Assembly: GCA_003427395.1 (NCBI GenBank)
Contig: BFEA01000378.1
Coordinates: 1,044,726 to 1,098,641, forward strand
Reading direction: 5' to 3'
Length of the DNA: 53,916 bases
Source of the DNA: Chara braunii
Lineage: Eukaryota; Streptophyta; Charophyceae; Charales; Characeae
The translations under genes and the position numbers were made by a program. The notes beneath the pieces are model-generated. The model was not told the origin of the DNA. It made no database searches and worked only from the letters and a program-made list of their open reading frames with translations. How positions within the stretch are numbered: position 1 is the stretch's first letter; each line of letters begins with the position of its first letter. Positions 31,940 to 43,501 of the stretch are shown here, piece by piece.

Positions 31940-33100
31940 AGCGAGTCTTTGCGTAATCTATTTTTAGGAGAATGTCATGATGCAACTGGTCATTTTGGCT
32001 ATAGGAGGACGTCAGCGAACTTGGTGCAGAGATTCTGGTGGCCCTCTATGATGGAAGATGTGAAACGCTATGTTGAAACATGCCAAGTTTGTCAAAGGGA
32101 CAAATCTAGGACTAAGGCACCACTTGGGCTCATCAAGCCCTTGCCGATTCCTGAAGGTCTTGGCCAGAGTGTGTCCATGGACTTCATGGATGCTCTTGTG
32201 ACCAGTAAGTCCGACAAAAGGCACATCTGCGTAATAGTGGACCGCTTTACCAAGTATGCAAGACTGATCGCTATGCCAGAAACTGCTAGAACTGACTCTG
32301 TCATCAAACTATTCATGGACAACTGGGTAAGGGACTTCGGTCTACCTACGTCTATCGTTAGTGATAGGGATGTAAGGTTCACGAGTGAACTGTGGCAGTC
32401 TACTGCTGAACAAATGGGCACAAGGCTCCAAATGACGTTAGGGAATCACCCCGAGTCAAATGGCCAGGCAGAACAGATGAACTGGGTAGTGCAGCACCTG
32501 CTTCGGCATTATATTAAGCCAAGCCAGGATGATTGGGACGAAAAGTTACCTCTCGTCGCCAGCCTGTACAACAATGTTGTACACAGTACCACCGGTATGA
32601 CTCCCAACCAGCTACATCTTGATTGGAAGCCCGGATCTGCGCTCGACTTTCTGCTACCAGAAAGACAACCCACGGCAGCACCTGGCAGCAAGGAGTTTGC
32701 TGTTAAGTATGAACAGATGCTGCAACAGGCCGTTGAACATATTAGGAAATCTCAGGAAGCAGTGATTGCATCTGAGAATAAACATAGACGGCCTTCTAAC
32801 TTTCAGGTAGGCGAGAGAGTCTGGGTTAAGTCCGTTGAGCTTGGCCAGCAGTTAGGCATATCCCGCAAGCTAATGCCACAGTACTTTGGGCCCTGGGAGA
32901 TCTTAGACATTGCAGGAGATCAACCAGATGGTTCTTCATATGTAATCCGCATCCCACCTCACTTGCGTACCTACCCTATGTTCCATCCCTCCAAGTTAGC
33001 ACCTTTTGCTGCCACTGAGCAGTTTCCCTCCAGAAGTTCAATGCTGCCCCAACCATGGACGACGAAGTGGACGTGGACCAGATCGTTGAGCATCGAGTGA
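31940..33100 (+). pseudogene. pol: Element D integrase
   Basis: A 383-residue frame with all integrase parts: zinc-binding HHCC (GECHDATGHFGYRR, then CQVCQRDK), the DDE core with Asp in VSMDFMDAL, Asp in IVSDRDVRFTS, and Glu in HPESNGQAEQMN, and then the C-terminal region (NFQVGERVWVKS, PQYFGPWEILDI, PPHLRTYPMFHPSKL). It is entered through a frameshift from RNase H and leaves frame near 33050, before the chromodomain-like tail. Its catalytic residues look intact, so this is one of the best-kept domains in the window. Confidence 0.85.
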
Positions 33101-33288
33101 TGCCTGTTCCTCGACCATCAGGCAGAGGGCGCCCTCCTAAACCGAGAATGCAGTATCGTGTGAGCTTCGGACATCATCTGGATCCTAAGGAGGATCGCTG
33201 GTTCACACAAGAAGAACTCATGAGAACAGCACCTCAAGTGATAGCAGGCTACGAAAGAGCACTCAAAGGAAAGATGCCTGCAGAATAA
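33055..33288 (+). pseudogene. pol: Element D chromodomain-like tail
   Basis: A frame of 77 residues continues the integrase after a frame change. It has VDQIVEHRVMPVPRPSGRGR, then QYRVSF and WFTQEELMRTAPQVIAGYERALKG. The same layout ends elements 1 and 4. It probably recognises chromatin. Confidence 0.7.
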
Positions 33289-33420
33289 GAGACTTCTCAT
33301 AGGACTCATGAATGCGAGGATCAGGGTCCTCGGTAGGCCTAAGGGGCTCTGCTTGCAGCATTGCCCGCCCTAAGTGAAGGCGGAGGTGCCCGCCCTAAGT
33401 GAAGGCGGGACTAACATATC
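33289..33420 (+). other. 3' tail of element D
   Basis: This untranslated tail is shared with 14990-15066. It contains a 29-base unit (TGCCCGCCCTAAGTGAAGGC and onward) repeated twice at about 33361-33411. No LTR follows, so the 3' LTR is missing. Confidence 0.6.
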
Positions 33421-34609
33421 GCAAGAGGCCCTTGACTGTCAATTTCATATTTGGGGTCCAGGCAGTTGCGACGCGCCAGTTGGTTGAGAGAAACTCAGGC
33501 CGGGCAACAAAGACATTTCCACGGCCCTCCGGGCTTTTCCAAAGAATGCAGGCCCTGGGCGTGATTCGCAGCCTCATACAGAGACAGTTGGGCGCCCAAC
33601 CGAATGAGGCCCAGCAGCCCAGTAGCTGTTGTACACAGGCAGCCTCCTGGGGCCTTCCGGAAGCTTCCGGGCCCAGGCCAGTCCAGCCAGGCTGCACGAG
33701 CAGGCAGACTCTTTCCATATAGGGAAGAGCTGTCCTCTTGCGGGGGCATTCGGTCACTTGCTGGCTGGCCGCAGCGCTGCTGAAGCGATTGCTCGCGGGC
33801 TGGCTGCTGGCATTGGGAGCAAGAGGCTGCGCACGTGCGGTCGTGTGGTGAAGCAGGGCGCTGCTGAGGGCAGCGCCATAGCCAGCCTTCATAGCAAGCT
33901 GGGCTTGGATGTACAGTGAGGCGCAAGGGTGGTCTTCGGGTGTAAGAGAGGACAGACGTGGGAGTAAAGTCAGGGGATAGGTGAAGGATGATGATGATGA
34001 TGATGATGATGTGAGGGCACTTACCTTGTATTGGCGATGGTCTGCATGAGCGACATCTTCAAGTACTTCGGGTTGCTGCTGATGTCAACAGTTGCATTGT
34101 CAATTAGTAGGCTGTAGTAGCTGTGTTAGGAGTAGACTGGGCGTTGAGCGCTAAGTAGGAGAGTGAAGGGACTGGACTCTTGTGTTGATGAGGAGAGAGT
34201 ATGCTCTCCATGACATTGGTTTTCAGTACTATGAACTCCCATTGGTGTATTATTGGTGCAATGCTGCTCTCTGGACACGGTGTGACTATCTAGCTTTCAA
34301 TGTGATGGTGTAATCTGGAATTGTCATCTCGCTGTTGCTTATTTTCCTTGCACAATTGTTTTTTCAACATCGCCAATTTTTTTTTTTAAGTCGAAATTTT
34401 GCGAAGCCTTGCCTAGATCTTACTCTTAGCACTCCTTCGTAAATGCCTCACTGATAAAAAAAAAAAAAGGGAGACGAGACTCTTCTTTTATTTTTTTTAT
34501 TTTTTTTTAGTCTGTTGATTAGGACTGGGAGGAAAGTAGTCTGGTTGGTTACCTACCTGCGTTTTCCCTCCCACCCAACCCCTTGCCTGCATTCCCGGTT
34601 TGGTACAGT
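33421..34609. other. Spacer, no gene recognised
   Basis: No supportable coding region. It holds a (GAT)n run at 33987-34012 and A/T homopolymers at about 34377-34510. By position it may include the 5' LTR of element 3, but no second copy of it occurs in the window and no clear primer-binding site is seen. Confidence 0.4.
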
Positions 34610-34745
34610 GCCACGTCAGCAACAGTGCCATGTCAGCAGTGCCACGTCAGCAATTGTGCCACGTCAGTAGTGCCATGTCAGCAGCAGTGCCACGTCAGCA
34701 GTGCCACGTCAGCAGTGCCACATCAGCAGTGCCACGTCAGCAGTG
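34610..34745 (-). repeat. CCACGTCA minisatellite before gag of element 3
   Basis: About eight to nine units of AGTGCCACGTCAGC type at 14-17-base spacing. CCACGTCA occurs at 34611, 34642, 34659, 34690, 34703 and 34732, with CCATGTCA or CCACATCA variants between. Read on the minus strand each is TGACGTGG, a bZIP-type site with an ACGT core. It ends ten bases before the gag ATG at 34755. Confidence 0.8.
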
Positions 34746-34754
34746 CCCGCCACC

Positions 34755-36353
34755 ATGACGGTCTCAGTTATGGACATGCTAGACCAACTGGCCAGTGAGT
34801 CCATTGCCGAGTATCGACAGCGGTTCCAATCTCAGCTCGCACTGATCGAGGCTGAGGAACAACGTCAGGCGGCAGCTGAGGCTGCCCGCCTACAAGCTGA
34901 AGCGGCGGCAGTAGCTGAAAAGCAGCGACTTCAGGCCGAAGCTGACGCAGATGCCGAGGTCCGCCACAAGGAGGCCCAGGATCTGCTACAGCGGCACGAA
35001 GCCGCTAGCATCGAAAAGCTCAAGTTCGGGCATTTTGAACCGTCCGAGAACCACGAAGATGCGACACCGGAAGAGCAGCACAAGGAGTTTCTTGCCAAAT
35101 TGGTGACCTGGTTGGTTTACACTTGTAACCACCTGCAGTCCGAGCTGGCGAATCTCCAACGGGCGGTGCGGAACCACAAGGATCTGCACGAGGATGCTAC
35201 ACGGGCACTTGATTCCCGTGTACAGGACTCAAAGCAAGTTGCACCAGGACCAGATGCTGGCGAGTCCAACAGTGCACCCTCTACCCGCCAATTGGAGGAA
35301 CGAGTTGACCACGTATTCGCAATGCTCGGCGACATCAGCACCTTCACTGCACCAGCCACCATCAGCAAGCAGCTGGACACCTTGAAGACCGAGGTTCAGC
35401 AACTGCACCAGCTGCCCAACAAGGATGGGAACACCAGTGCGCAACAGTACAAGATGCAGACATTCCACATCGAAAAGTTCGATGATTATACGCATCAAGA
35501 CGTGGTCCCCTGGTGGGAGGGCTTTACGACGGAACTTCGGATTCTTTTTGTCCTTGAGCACTCGTACATCAGCGTGCTGTTTTTAACTCAAAGGGCGGAT
35601 GCCAGATCTGGCTCAGCCACTTGGCAACCATCCACGGCGTCCAGGTCTCCAATCTACATGAGAAGATCTCTTGGGAAGAGTTGATGAGGCTATGGAAGAA
35701 GTGGTTCATCGTGGACGACGCCCCAGCGCTCGCCATCAACCGCCTCTTCGCCATGACCCAAGTCAACACACCAACACGTGACTGGCTCACGGAATGGCAA
35801 AAGATTGTGGCCACGCCCGATCTCGAGTTGCCATTTTCGCATCTGCTTCGGGAGTTCTACAACCGGTCATGTGCCGCCTTGAGCCCCGCACTTGGTGATC
35901 GCGAGTAATACACGACCTTTGCCGAAATCATTGACAAGGCAAGGGAGATCATCGAAACCAACAGGGCGGCTGCACACGAGAAGTCAACGTGGCAGCCAAC
36001 CTACGTTGGAGAAAGGAAATTTTGGTTCGCGCCCGCAGTATGTCGCTGCAGTCCAACCGGACAACATTGTCGAAGACCCAACAGCCACCCAAGCATCACG
36101 TGAGGGAGACCAGGTGGCCATCGTTCAGCCTCGAAGCAACAACTCTCGAGGAAAAGGGAAGGCGAAAATCGCATCGCCGGCCGGAAACGGACAGCCTGCA
36201 CCGTGGGTCAAGTTTCACTTGACCGCTGCCGAATGCAAGTGGCGCGGTCGGTATGGCTGCTGCTATTGGTGCAACAACACCAAGCACAAGACCTACCAAT
36301 GCCCAGATCAAGGCAAGGAGGATGTTCGGCCTCGCATCAACTCGGGAAACTGA
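34755..36353 (+). pseudogene. gag: Element 3 gag, frameshifted
   Basis: The start is chosen at 34755 (context GCCACCATGA) because upstream codons are only the minisatellite. The order is an alanine/glutamine-rich coiled coil (about residues 20-90), a linker, then capsid (FHIEKFDDYTHQDVVPWWEG). It is frameshifted near 35590 and continues in the next frame (LHEKISWEELMRLWKKWFIV, FAMTQVNTPTRDWL). There is a TAA at 35906-35908, then a continuation with FAEIIDKAREIIETNRAAAH and a canonical CCHC knuckle CYWCNNTKHKTYQC near 36290. The frame ends at 36353. Gag forms particles and binds RNA; at least two lesions prevent a full product. Confidence 0.8.
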
Positions 36354-37400
36354 GTTGCGCGGGAGGTGAGGCGACTCCACCTCTCACTCCGCCAGATTCA
36401 GCCGCCTTGCTAGCGGCCTCCTACACATCTGGGGAGGATGCGAATGTCGCGAGTCCTCGGTTCACTTACGAGGATTACGCTGTCCACTTGGTCCCACTGT
36501 TGGACCAACCACTCCACTTGCAACAATCCACCGCATGCATGATTTCACCACCATCGGCAACCGATTCGGCTGCTTCGCTGCCATCTATCGCTGGGGATTC
36601 GACGTCATGGTCAAGACTTGGAGAGCTCGACCCGTTGACGTTCGCAGACTTCCAATGGATGCCCCTTCCCCCGTCCGGTCGATTGTCGATGCCGCATTGC
36701 AACGTGCTCATGGCACAATTGCGGGATTACTTGCACACTGCAGTACCAGCTCCGTTGATGGATGTCGGAGTAAAGGTTGATGACCTTCACGACTATGTTG
36801 CGAAGATCGACCGCGAGTTCAAGACACAACGGTACAACGACATCGACGCGTCATTGTTGTACATACACATTCAGATCGGAGAGGCGACCTGCAGCGCTTT
36901 GATCGATAGCGGAGCTACTCACAACTACATGAGCCAAGACTTTATGGTACGCGCTGGCCTTGGGCCACGCGTTCGGAGGAAGCCGCAGCTCACACAAGTC
37001 ACGTTGGTCGACGGTCACACGCACAAGTTAATCGATCGGTGAATTGATGTCGGCCCCGTGTACTTTGCCCCGCATGCAAGCGAGGTCGTGTCCTTCGACA
37101 TTTTGGACACGAACTTCGACATGATTTTGGGCATGTCATGGCTGCGAAGCGAGGATCACCCAATGAACTTGTACTGCCGCACCATTCACGTTCGTGATCG
37201 GAACGGAGTACTAGTCCCATGCACGGTGCCTCCTCCTCACCCTTCGATCAATTGCCACGTGGTGTCCGCCGCAAGCATTCGAGCTTCCATCACCAGGGAT
37301 GACATCGAGGAGATGGGTGTGTGTTTTCTCCACGCCCTCCCTCCCCATGACATCTCGTCAACGGACGCATCGACGGATCCATGCATCACCAAGCTTCTCG
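36354..37400 (+). pseudogene. pol: Element 3 protease
   Basis: In the frame from 36203 to 37042 the retropepsin active site is ALIDSGATHNYMS (about 36895), with the Asp-Ser-Gly triad intact. A TGA at 37040-37042 interrupts it. The same frame resumes with VYFAPHASEVVSFDILDTNF and MILGMSWLRSEDHP, the C-terminal half of the protease. The frame changes again near 37390 before RT. Confidence 0.8.
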
Positions 37401-38030
37401 AAGCTCGCCGACGTGTTCAAAGCCCCGCACGGAGTAGTACCGGATCGGGCCATTCGCCACGAGATCATCCTCGAGGCCGGGGCCGTACCTCCGCGTGGTT
37501 GCATCTACCGCATGAGCGAGGAAGAGTTAATTGTGTTACAGGCACAACTCGATGACTTTCTTGAGAAAGGCTGGATTCGTCCTAGCTCCTCGCCATATGG
37601 CGCTCCCGTTCTCTTCCTTCGTAAGAAGAACAGGGACTTGCGGTTGTGCATCGATTATCGCAAGCTGAAAGCGCAAACTGTCAAGAACGCGGGCCCTCTC
37701 CCGCGCATCGACAACCTCCTCGAACGGTTGGGCGGCGCCAAGTTCTTCTCCAAGCTTGACCTCAAATCGGGATATCACCAACTCGAGATCCGGCAGGAGG
37801 ACCGCTACAAGACCACGTTTAAGATGCGATATGGGCATTTCGAATGGCTGGTTATGCCTTTTGGCCTTACGAATGCCCCGGCCACATTCCAAGCGGCTAT
37901 GACAACGGAGTTCCGACACATGCTGGATAGATTCGTACTCGTCTACCTCAACGACATCTTGGTCTACAGCCGGAGTTTGGGCCTTTTTGAAACTAAGAGT
38001 TAATTGTTTGTCCATTTTGGCAAATAAGTT
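37401..38030 (+). pseudogene. pol: Element 3 reverse transcriptase, catalytic Asp lost
   Basis: The frame to 38003 contains [54 protein letters not shown] and [13 protein letters not shown], the fingers and palm. The catalytic box is [11 protein letters not shown]: the first Asp of YxDD is Asn (codon AAC at 37950-37952). Right after YSRSL an AT-rich stretch of about 50 bases (about 37979-38030) without similarity to RT breaks the frame. The normal sequence resumes as EHVEHLRTVLERLRQAKY. Confidence 0.85.
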
Positions 38031-38726
38031 GAACGAGCATGTGGAGCACCTGCGGACTGTTTTGGAGCGGCTACGACAAGCCAAGTACAAAGCCAACCGC
38101 AACAAATGCGAATTCGCGCGGCAAGTGTTGGAGTATTTGGGACATTATGTGACGCCGCCAGGCATCCGTCCGCTTGCGGATAAGATCGAGGCCATCCGCG
38201 TATGGCCCGAGCCCACCAACACCATGGATGTTCGCTCATTCATGGGGTTGGCGGGCTACTATCAATGCTTCATCACCGGGTACTCGAGGCTTGCCGCACC
38301 TATGACGGGATTACAATCGCCAAAGGTGCCATTCGTATTCGATGACGANGCACGCCGGTCATTCCAAGCACTCAAGACGGCCATGCTCATGGCACCCGTC
38401 CTTAGCATCTACGACCCCACCCTGCCAACGAGAGTGACAACTGACGCTTCCGGCTATGGCATTGGGGCAGTCTTGGAACAACACGACGGCGACGACTGGC
38501 ACCCCGTGGAGTATTTCAGCCACAAAGTGCCTCTCGTCAATTCACTTGGTGATGCAAGGAAGAAGGAGCTGCTCGCATTCGTGATGGCTCTCATGCGATG
38601 GTGTCACTTCCTCCTTGGGCGTTGCTGGTTCACATGGGTCACAGACAACAACCCGTTGACCTACTACAAGACGCAGGATACGGTGAGCAGCACGATCGGA
38701 CGATGGATGTACTTCATCGACCAAGA
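38031..38726 (+). pseudogene. pol: Element 3 RT thumb and RNase H, truncated
   Basis: The frame from 37987 continues RT with CEFARQVLEYLGHYVTPPGI and DVRSFMGLAGYYQCF. RNase H has TTDASGYGIGAVLEQHD, ARKKELLAFVMAL and TWVTDNNPLTYY. One N lies at 38349. Coding similarity stops at GRWMYFIDQ (about 38724), where LTR2 begins. The last RNase H Asp and all of integrase are missing. The downstream residues in that frame are translated LTR. Confidence 0.85.
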
Positions 38727-39114
38727 CAACCCTTGTTTGAACTTCAACGCCAGGGTCTGGCACGTTTCGGCATTGGCAAGAGCAGCCTCCTGGACGGGCC
38801 AGCACTATATAAGACTGGCCCGCGCCCTACAGGCTGCAGGCAGTCAGGGAGGAAGTCATGAGGTAGTTCCTAGGAACTTCCGAGGCACTTCACATGCAGG
38901 AGGCAGTCTTCAGGATTCGGCAGCAGCACTCTGGAGGAGCGCTGCAGTAGTAGTAGTAGCGTTAGCAGTAGTCTTCAGCGCTGGGCGCTATTAGGAGCTA
39001 GAGTAGTAGTGGAGGGAGAGATGGTTGGCAGAGGACTTACCTGTGGCGCCATAGCTCCAGCTTCGTCTTCGATGTACCTGCAAAAAGGCGCCACCTTCAC
39101 AGGTTAGTACCGGG

Positions 39115-39178
<64 letters not shown>

Positions 39179-39624
39179 CCTCTTCTAAGTTCACCATCTC
39201 CTCTTCACCCTCTCGCTACCTCACTTCTCAGTATCTGCAGACTACGAGAGAGAGAGAGAGAGAGAGAGATTGGTGACTTTGGGACTTGACGACACTTGGC
39301 TCCAGACTCGACATTGGGATTCAGACATTTGACGAGGGATTATTTGGGACCTGTACCGAAGACTTGGGTTGACGACATTCCCACCTTCCCCTCTTCTTCG
39401 TCTAACCCCCCTCTTCCTCGTCTGTGTATGGTTGGGGACTGGCGCATTCTTCCTGTGTGAGCGCCAGGCCCCTTTGCACCATGGAATGATGATGATGTAT
39501 ATCTGGTCTGCATTGCAACATTGATTGTTCGGATCATTGGTATTTAAGCCTTCCGCTGTGCTATCTTGTACTATGTGAGAGAGGCCGGTTCTTGTTCTGG
39601 TCTGTACCGTTACGGTATGCGACA
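38724..39624 (+). repeat. LTR2, copy 2
   Basis: It matches LTR2 copy 1, with TATATAAG at 38806-38813 and the end ...TATGCGACA at 39624. No primer-binding site follows, so it is a 3' or solo LTR. Its start is cut: it joins the RNase H codons of element 3 at a shared CAA. Relative to copy 1 it lacks about 1.1 kb between GA tracts. Tracts of (GA)n are at 39116-39172 and about 39246-39269. Confidence 0.8.
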
Positions 39625-39806
39625 TTAGCCCTTACCACTTAGCAGTGCCTGCAATCAGGTGGCGGTGGCTGCAACCCGCCGGCCCAGCTCCACCCGACAG
39701 GCCCGGTCCAGGGGCAGATTTGGGACATGCAGGTGCAGCTGGGGTTCAGCTGCGGGCCATAGGTGGGTGCGGAATTTGTGCGGGTCAGCCATACAGACCT
39801 CATGCC

Positions 39807-39862
<56 letters not shown>

Positions 39863-40720
39863 GGCTCATATTTTCCACCCGTGCCCTGCGTCGCTGCCCA
39901 TATGGGGCTGAATGAAAAATATGCAAGTCCGGGAACAGAAAGAACTTCAACAAAATAATATCAATGTACCTGGACCAAATGAAAGCTCCGTGCATTCACT
40001 TTCTGAAGACCTGCAGAAGGCAGTTCCAGGGCTGCGATAACATGTTGGAGTCTGTCACTTCGGTTCCATGGGGGCTACAAGTGAGATTCTGGAGTGTCAC
40101 TTCAATCTCATTGGGGCAAGAAACGGCCTTGGGGCAGCAGGCAGACGAAGTTTGAACTTCTAAAGCCCCTGAGCACACAGTCCTGACAGTGGACATGGGT
40201 GAAGTTGGGTGAAGTTGGAAAATCTGCAATTTCTTTTTTTAAATATGAAAACATCCATGGGTAAGACCACTATCCCGGGGTGTGATGAATGCCTTCCTCA
40301 ATGATGTTTGAGTTACTTGAAAAACAAAAAAAATCTATGGGGAAACCAGAGTTGAATTAAAAAAAAAAGTGTCATATCGATGTTTCATATTAAAGAAGGA
40401 AAAAGGCGGCCCATGGCAATTCACGGTGGGTCTGGTCGGCCGAAATGGCGTAAAGCTGGGGTCTGGTCCGGCTGGCTGCAGTTGGACATTTTTTCAGGTT
40501 GCTGGCCGGGCCGGGTGCAGTTTGGAAAATCTGCAAAAACCCACTATCCAGTTTGGACAGCTGGCCATAAGTATTTTTTGCAGTTCGGGCTGTGTACAGT
40601 TGTAGGATTTTTTTGCAAACCAGATTTGGGTCGGATCCAGTTCACAAATACACAAGGATTGCGAGCACTGCCGCTTAGGTTAGGGTTAGGGTGGGTGGAT
40701 AAGTCAACTCTCATCAGCAA
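39625..40720. other. Spacer, no gene recognised; (TA)n(TG)n microsatellite
   Basis: No supportable coding sequence. A compound (TA)n(TG)n(TA)n microsatellite is at 39807-39860. Two tandem TTAGGG-like units lie near 40679-40691. By orientation the right part would be the leader of the minus-strand element whose 5' LTR is at 40737-41993, but no gag is seen in it. Confidence 0.45.
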
Positions 40721-40723
40721 GCC

Positions 40724-40735
40724 CTTCTGATACCA
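40724..40735 (-). other. Primer-binding site beside LTR3
   Basis: TTGGTATCAGAAG on the minus strand follows the CA end of LTR3 copy 2 without a gap. Its first ten bases after the leading T equal the initiator-Met type site TGGTATCAGA. It marks this LTR as the 5' LTR of a minus-oriented element. Confidence 0.65.
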
Positions 40736-40736
40736 A

Positions 40737-41991
40737 TGTTATGATCCTGGCCAATTTCGAAGTATGCATTCATCAGATAGTACAATGCCGTCCAATTGCA
40801 GAAATAAACTTGAGAGGAGAGAGGGTAAGAAGAAGAAGAAGAAAGAATGAAGAAGAAGATGATGTACACCATCATAGACAAATGATAATGCCCTTCTTCT
40901 TCGCCAAACACTCTCCTTCTCCCTTACTACTCTCTTATTCACACAAGAAATAATAGTACAATGTTGAATGGCTGAACCAGAATCAATGTCAGGGAAGAAT
41001 CCCTCTTCTACTGCAGGTATCACTTGAGGTCCACCATAGCCATGGCCGCCTCTCTCCTTCTTCCTCCTAGGCCGAGGCTATGGCGAACTACCGGGGCATG
41101 ACGAAGCTCTCCAAAGGACAACACGTATGGCTGCTTTAGCTCAGGCTGCCATGCCCGACTCTGCCTCGAAGCTTCTTGGTGTAGCTCTACCCCCGCTGGG
41201 GTCTCCCTGCTGCAGCGCCCACCAAGGTAATGAAGATGGCTGCCACCATAGCCAGGTAAGTACCTCTGGCGCTCCCCCTTCCTTCTGGTCTTCTTCCTCC
41301 TCCGTGTCCTTGCTCCTCCCCAGCAGCGCTGCTCCAGCCAGCGCTCCACCCAGTGTGTCGCCAAACTTGCATGCCGACAATGAGGCTGGGCTCTTCGCCC
41401 GGCCTGGAGATATAGCGGCCTGCTTGCCTCTTGGGCGGTGACTTCCAGGCCGCTCGGCCTTCCAAGCAACTGGTACCTCCTCCCTTTCAGAAGCAAACAT
41501 CATTGCAGATGCTGATATTGCCTGTACAGGCCCTGGACTCCGACTGGCTGGACTGGTACCCGCGTAGACCTAGCCTACAACTACTGGGCCTCTAAAAATG
41601 CCACTTTCGTCTTCTTGTGCTCGACCTAGAGTACCCGGCACATCTACCTCTTCAGGGTGTGGTACCGGCCTACCTGCTACTTGAGTGCCCCCCGCTGCTT
41701 CAAGTGTTGCGGGCCTCTTCCCCTGCCACGTGAGTGTTTTCCCCCGCTGCAATCCTCAATGTCACGGCCACAAGTAAGTACCAGCCCTGAGGCCCAACAA
41801 ACGAACAAGTGCCCTTTCGGGTGATACACACCCAAGCCAACAAACACTCAGATAGACATGCAGACCAGCAAGCGTGCACACACACAGACTTAGAGAATTT
41901 AGTAGCAAGCAGGAAACTTGGCAAGGCATTCAGTCCATGAGCAAAACTCAAAAATCAGCTGTGTCTCAGTCGGTGTTTGGCCGGGTCATCA

Positions 41992-41993
<2 letters not shown>
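40737..41993 (-). repeat. LTR3, copy 2 (5' LTR)
   Basis: It matches 10215-11438. The start TGTGATGACCCGG is at 41993 on the minus strand and the CA end is at 40738-40737. The internal region to its left is unrelated to known gypsy domains, so the element is incomplete. With copy 1 in 3' LTR position 29 kb away, the two could be ends of one heavily invaded element. The outer flanks do not show a matching duplication. Confidence 0.75.

Positions 41994-42073
<80 letters not shown>
41994..42073. repeat. (TC)40 microsatellite
   Basis: About 80 bases of uninterrupted TC abutting the outer end of LTR3 copy 2. Confidence 0.95.
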
Positions 42074-42076
<3 letters not shown>

Positions 42077-42547
42077 TTCGTCGTTGTCTTCTCCCTTTCC
42101 CCTACGGTCTACAAACTTCTTCTTCACAGTGATGACCTTCTTCTTCGGTGATGTCGGATTCCCTGTTCGATGCGCGCCGAACTTCTTTCTCACAACAGTC
42201 TTCTTCCTCGCAGTGGTCCTCTTCGTGGCGCGAAGGGAACACGCGCAAAGCAAGCAAGCGTAAAGTACGGCGGGCGCGCATTGAGCGTGTGCTGATCGCA
42301 ACAGGCACGCAGGTGAAACGGGTGCGCGACAAGCAGCGGGGGCGTGCGCAATAACGAGAAGCAATCAGTGGCGCACGGCTCGAGCGCTGATGTGGCACGT
42401 GGGGAATAGCGGTGCGGAGAAGTGCTCTTGTGGCGCTTATGCTCCTCTCTTCCTCTTACAGCTCGAGGACGATGATGATGGCGATCGCGTAGATGACAAC
42501 GACAATCGCGACGATGGTGGAACAGCGGGAACCAGCTCCGATTCCAG
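42074..42547. other. Spacer, no gene recognised
   Basis: The frames here are short and of low complexity (Ser/Arg-rich or Asp-rich); none has a recognisable domain. A GATGATGATG stretch is near 42470. Confidence 0.4.
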
Positions 42548-43490
42548 TGCAATCAGAGTTGTCATCTCCTCGCTCAGCATGTATGCAAAACAAATGACGT
42601 TCAAACTTGGCGCGATGTGCCCACACAAACCTCAGAGATAAATCGTGGCCAGGAACACAACTCAGATTCAAACTTGTCTCATGTGGCTATGGCGCATGGC
42701 GCTAGACAAAGATTTTCACCCGATCAACTGTGTCCACCAGCAACTTGTTCACACACACTCTCGGATCACTCTGGATGTCCCGCACGCATACACATAACAC
42801 CTACACTGTAACCTATCCTACGTGGCAGCTATGGTTGTGTTCTCCCTCCTAGACTAACTCGCAGATATGGCCGCCTCTTCCTCCTCTTAGCCCTCTTCTT
42901 CTTCGGGCACCTGGAGACCTCCATATCACAAGATGGTCCGACAGCGCTTCCGCACGACTCTTAGGCAGAATGGAGGAATTACTTGATGATGCCTACTTAT
43001 TTATACTTTAGATTGTCGCTAGTTTGCCCTTGGACCCGCTGTGTGCACAGTCCCAAATGGTACTTGCTGACTGGACAAAGTGCACCTTGGGACTGGTTAC
43101 CGCTGATTGGGCTAGGTAGGACTAGTACTGTCCTTTGCTGACTGTGCTAGGAATGCCCTGTGCTGATCCAAACGCGAACTGACTCCTACTGGTGAAAGGC
43201 TAGTTTCGGAGCTTCTGGAAGGTTGTGTACTTGACCTTTCAAAATTATAGCAGATACGACCCATACTAACTTTATGACCTTTCAAAACTGTAGCAGATAC
43301 GACCCATACTAACTTTATGACTCCTTTGACTAAGGTATGCGGGTCGAGCCCCTCTGACCGTACGATATACAACAGCCGAACATACGACTTTCAGGAAAGA
43401 GGTCACGGGTTCAAACGCATGGGTCAAAGGGTACTGTACAAGGGTAAAGGGATAGGTCTAGGGATCGAGCCCTGGGCACTGCATCTGTCA
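42548..43490 (-). repeat. LTR1, copy 2
   Basis: It matches 2128-3041 from the TGCAATC edge to the TGACA edge (read on the minus strand). It has an internal duplication of about 58 bases near 43232-43315 (a unit with AGCAGATACGACCCATACTA) that copy 1 lacks. TATA-like GTATAAATAA is at 43006-42997. No pol sequence of the same orientation adjoins it on the right, so it may be solo. Confidence 0.75.
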
Positions 43491-43501
43491 CCGTAATATG
43501 T

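Noticed and set aside
33395-33926. Overlapping frames on both strands of about 110-165 codons
   Set aside because: No domain, and several frames are open at once because of GC-rich composition. Nothing favours one.
41994-42151. Ser/Leu-rich frames beside LTR3
   Set aside because: They are translation of (TC)n.
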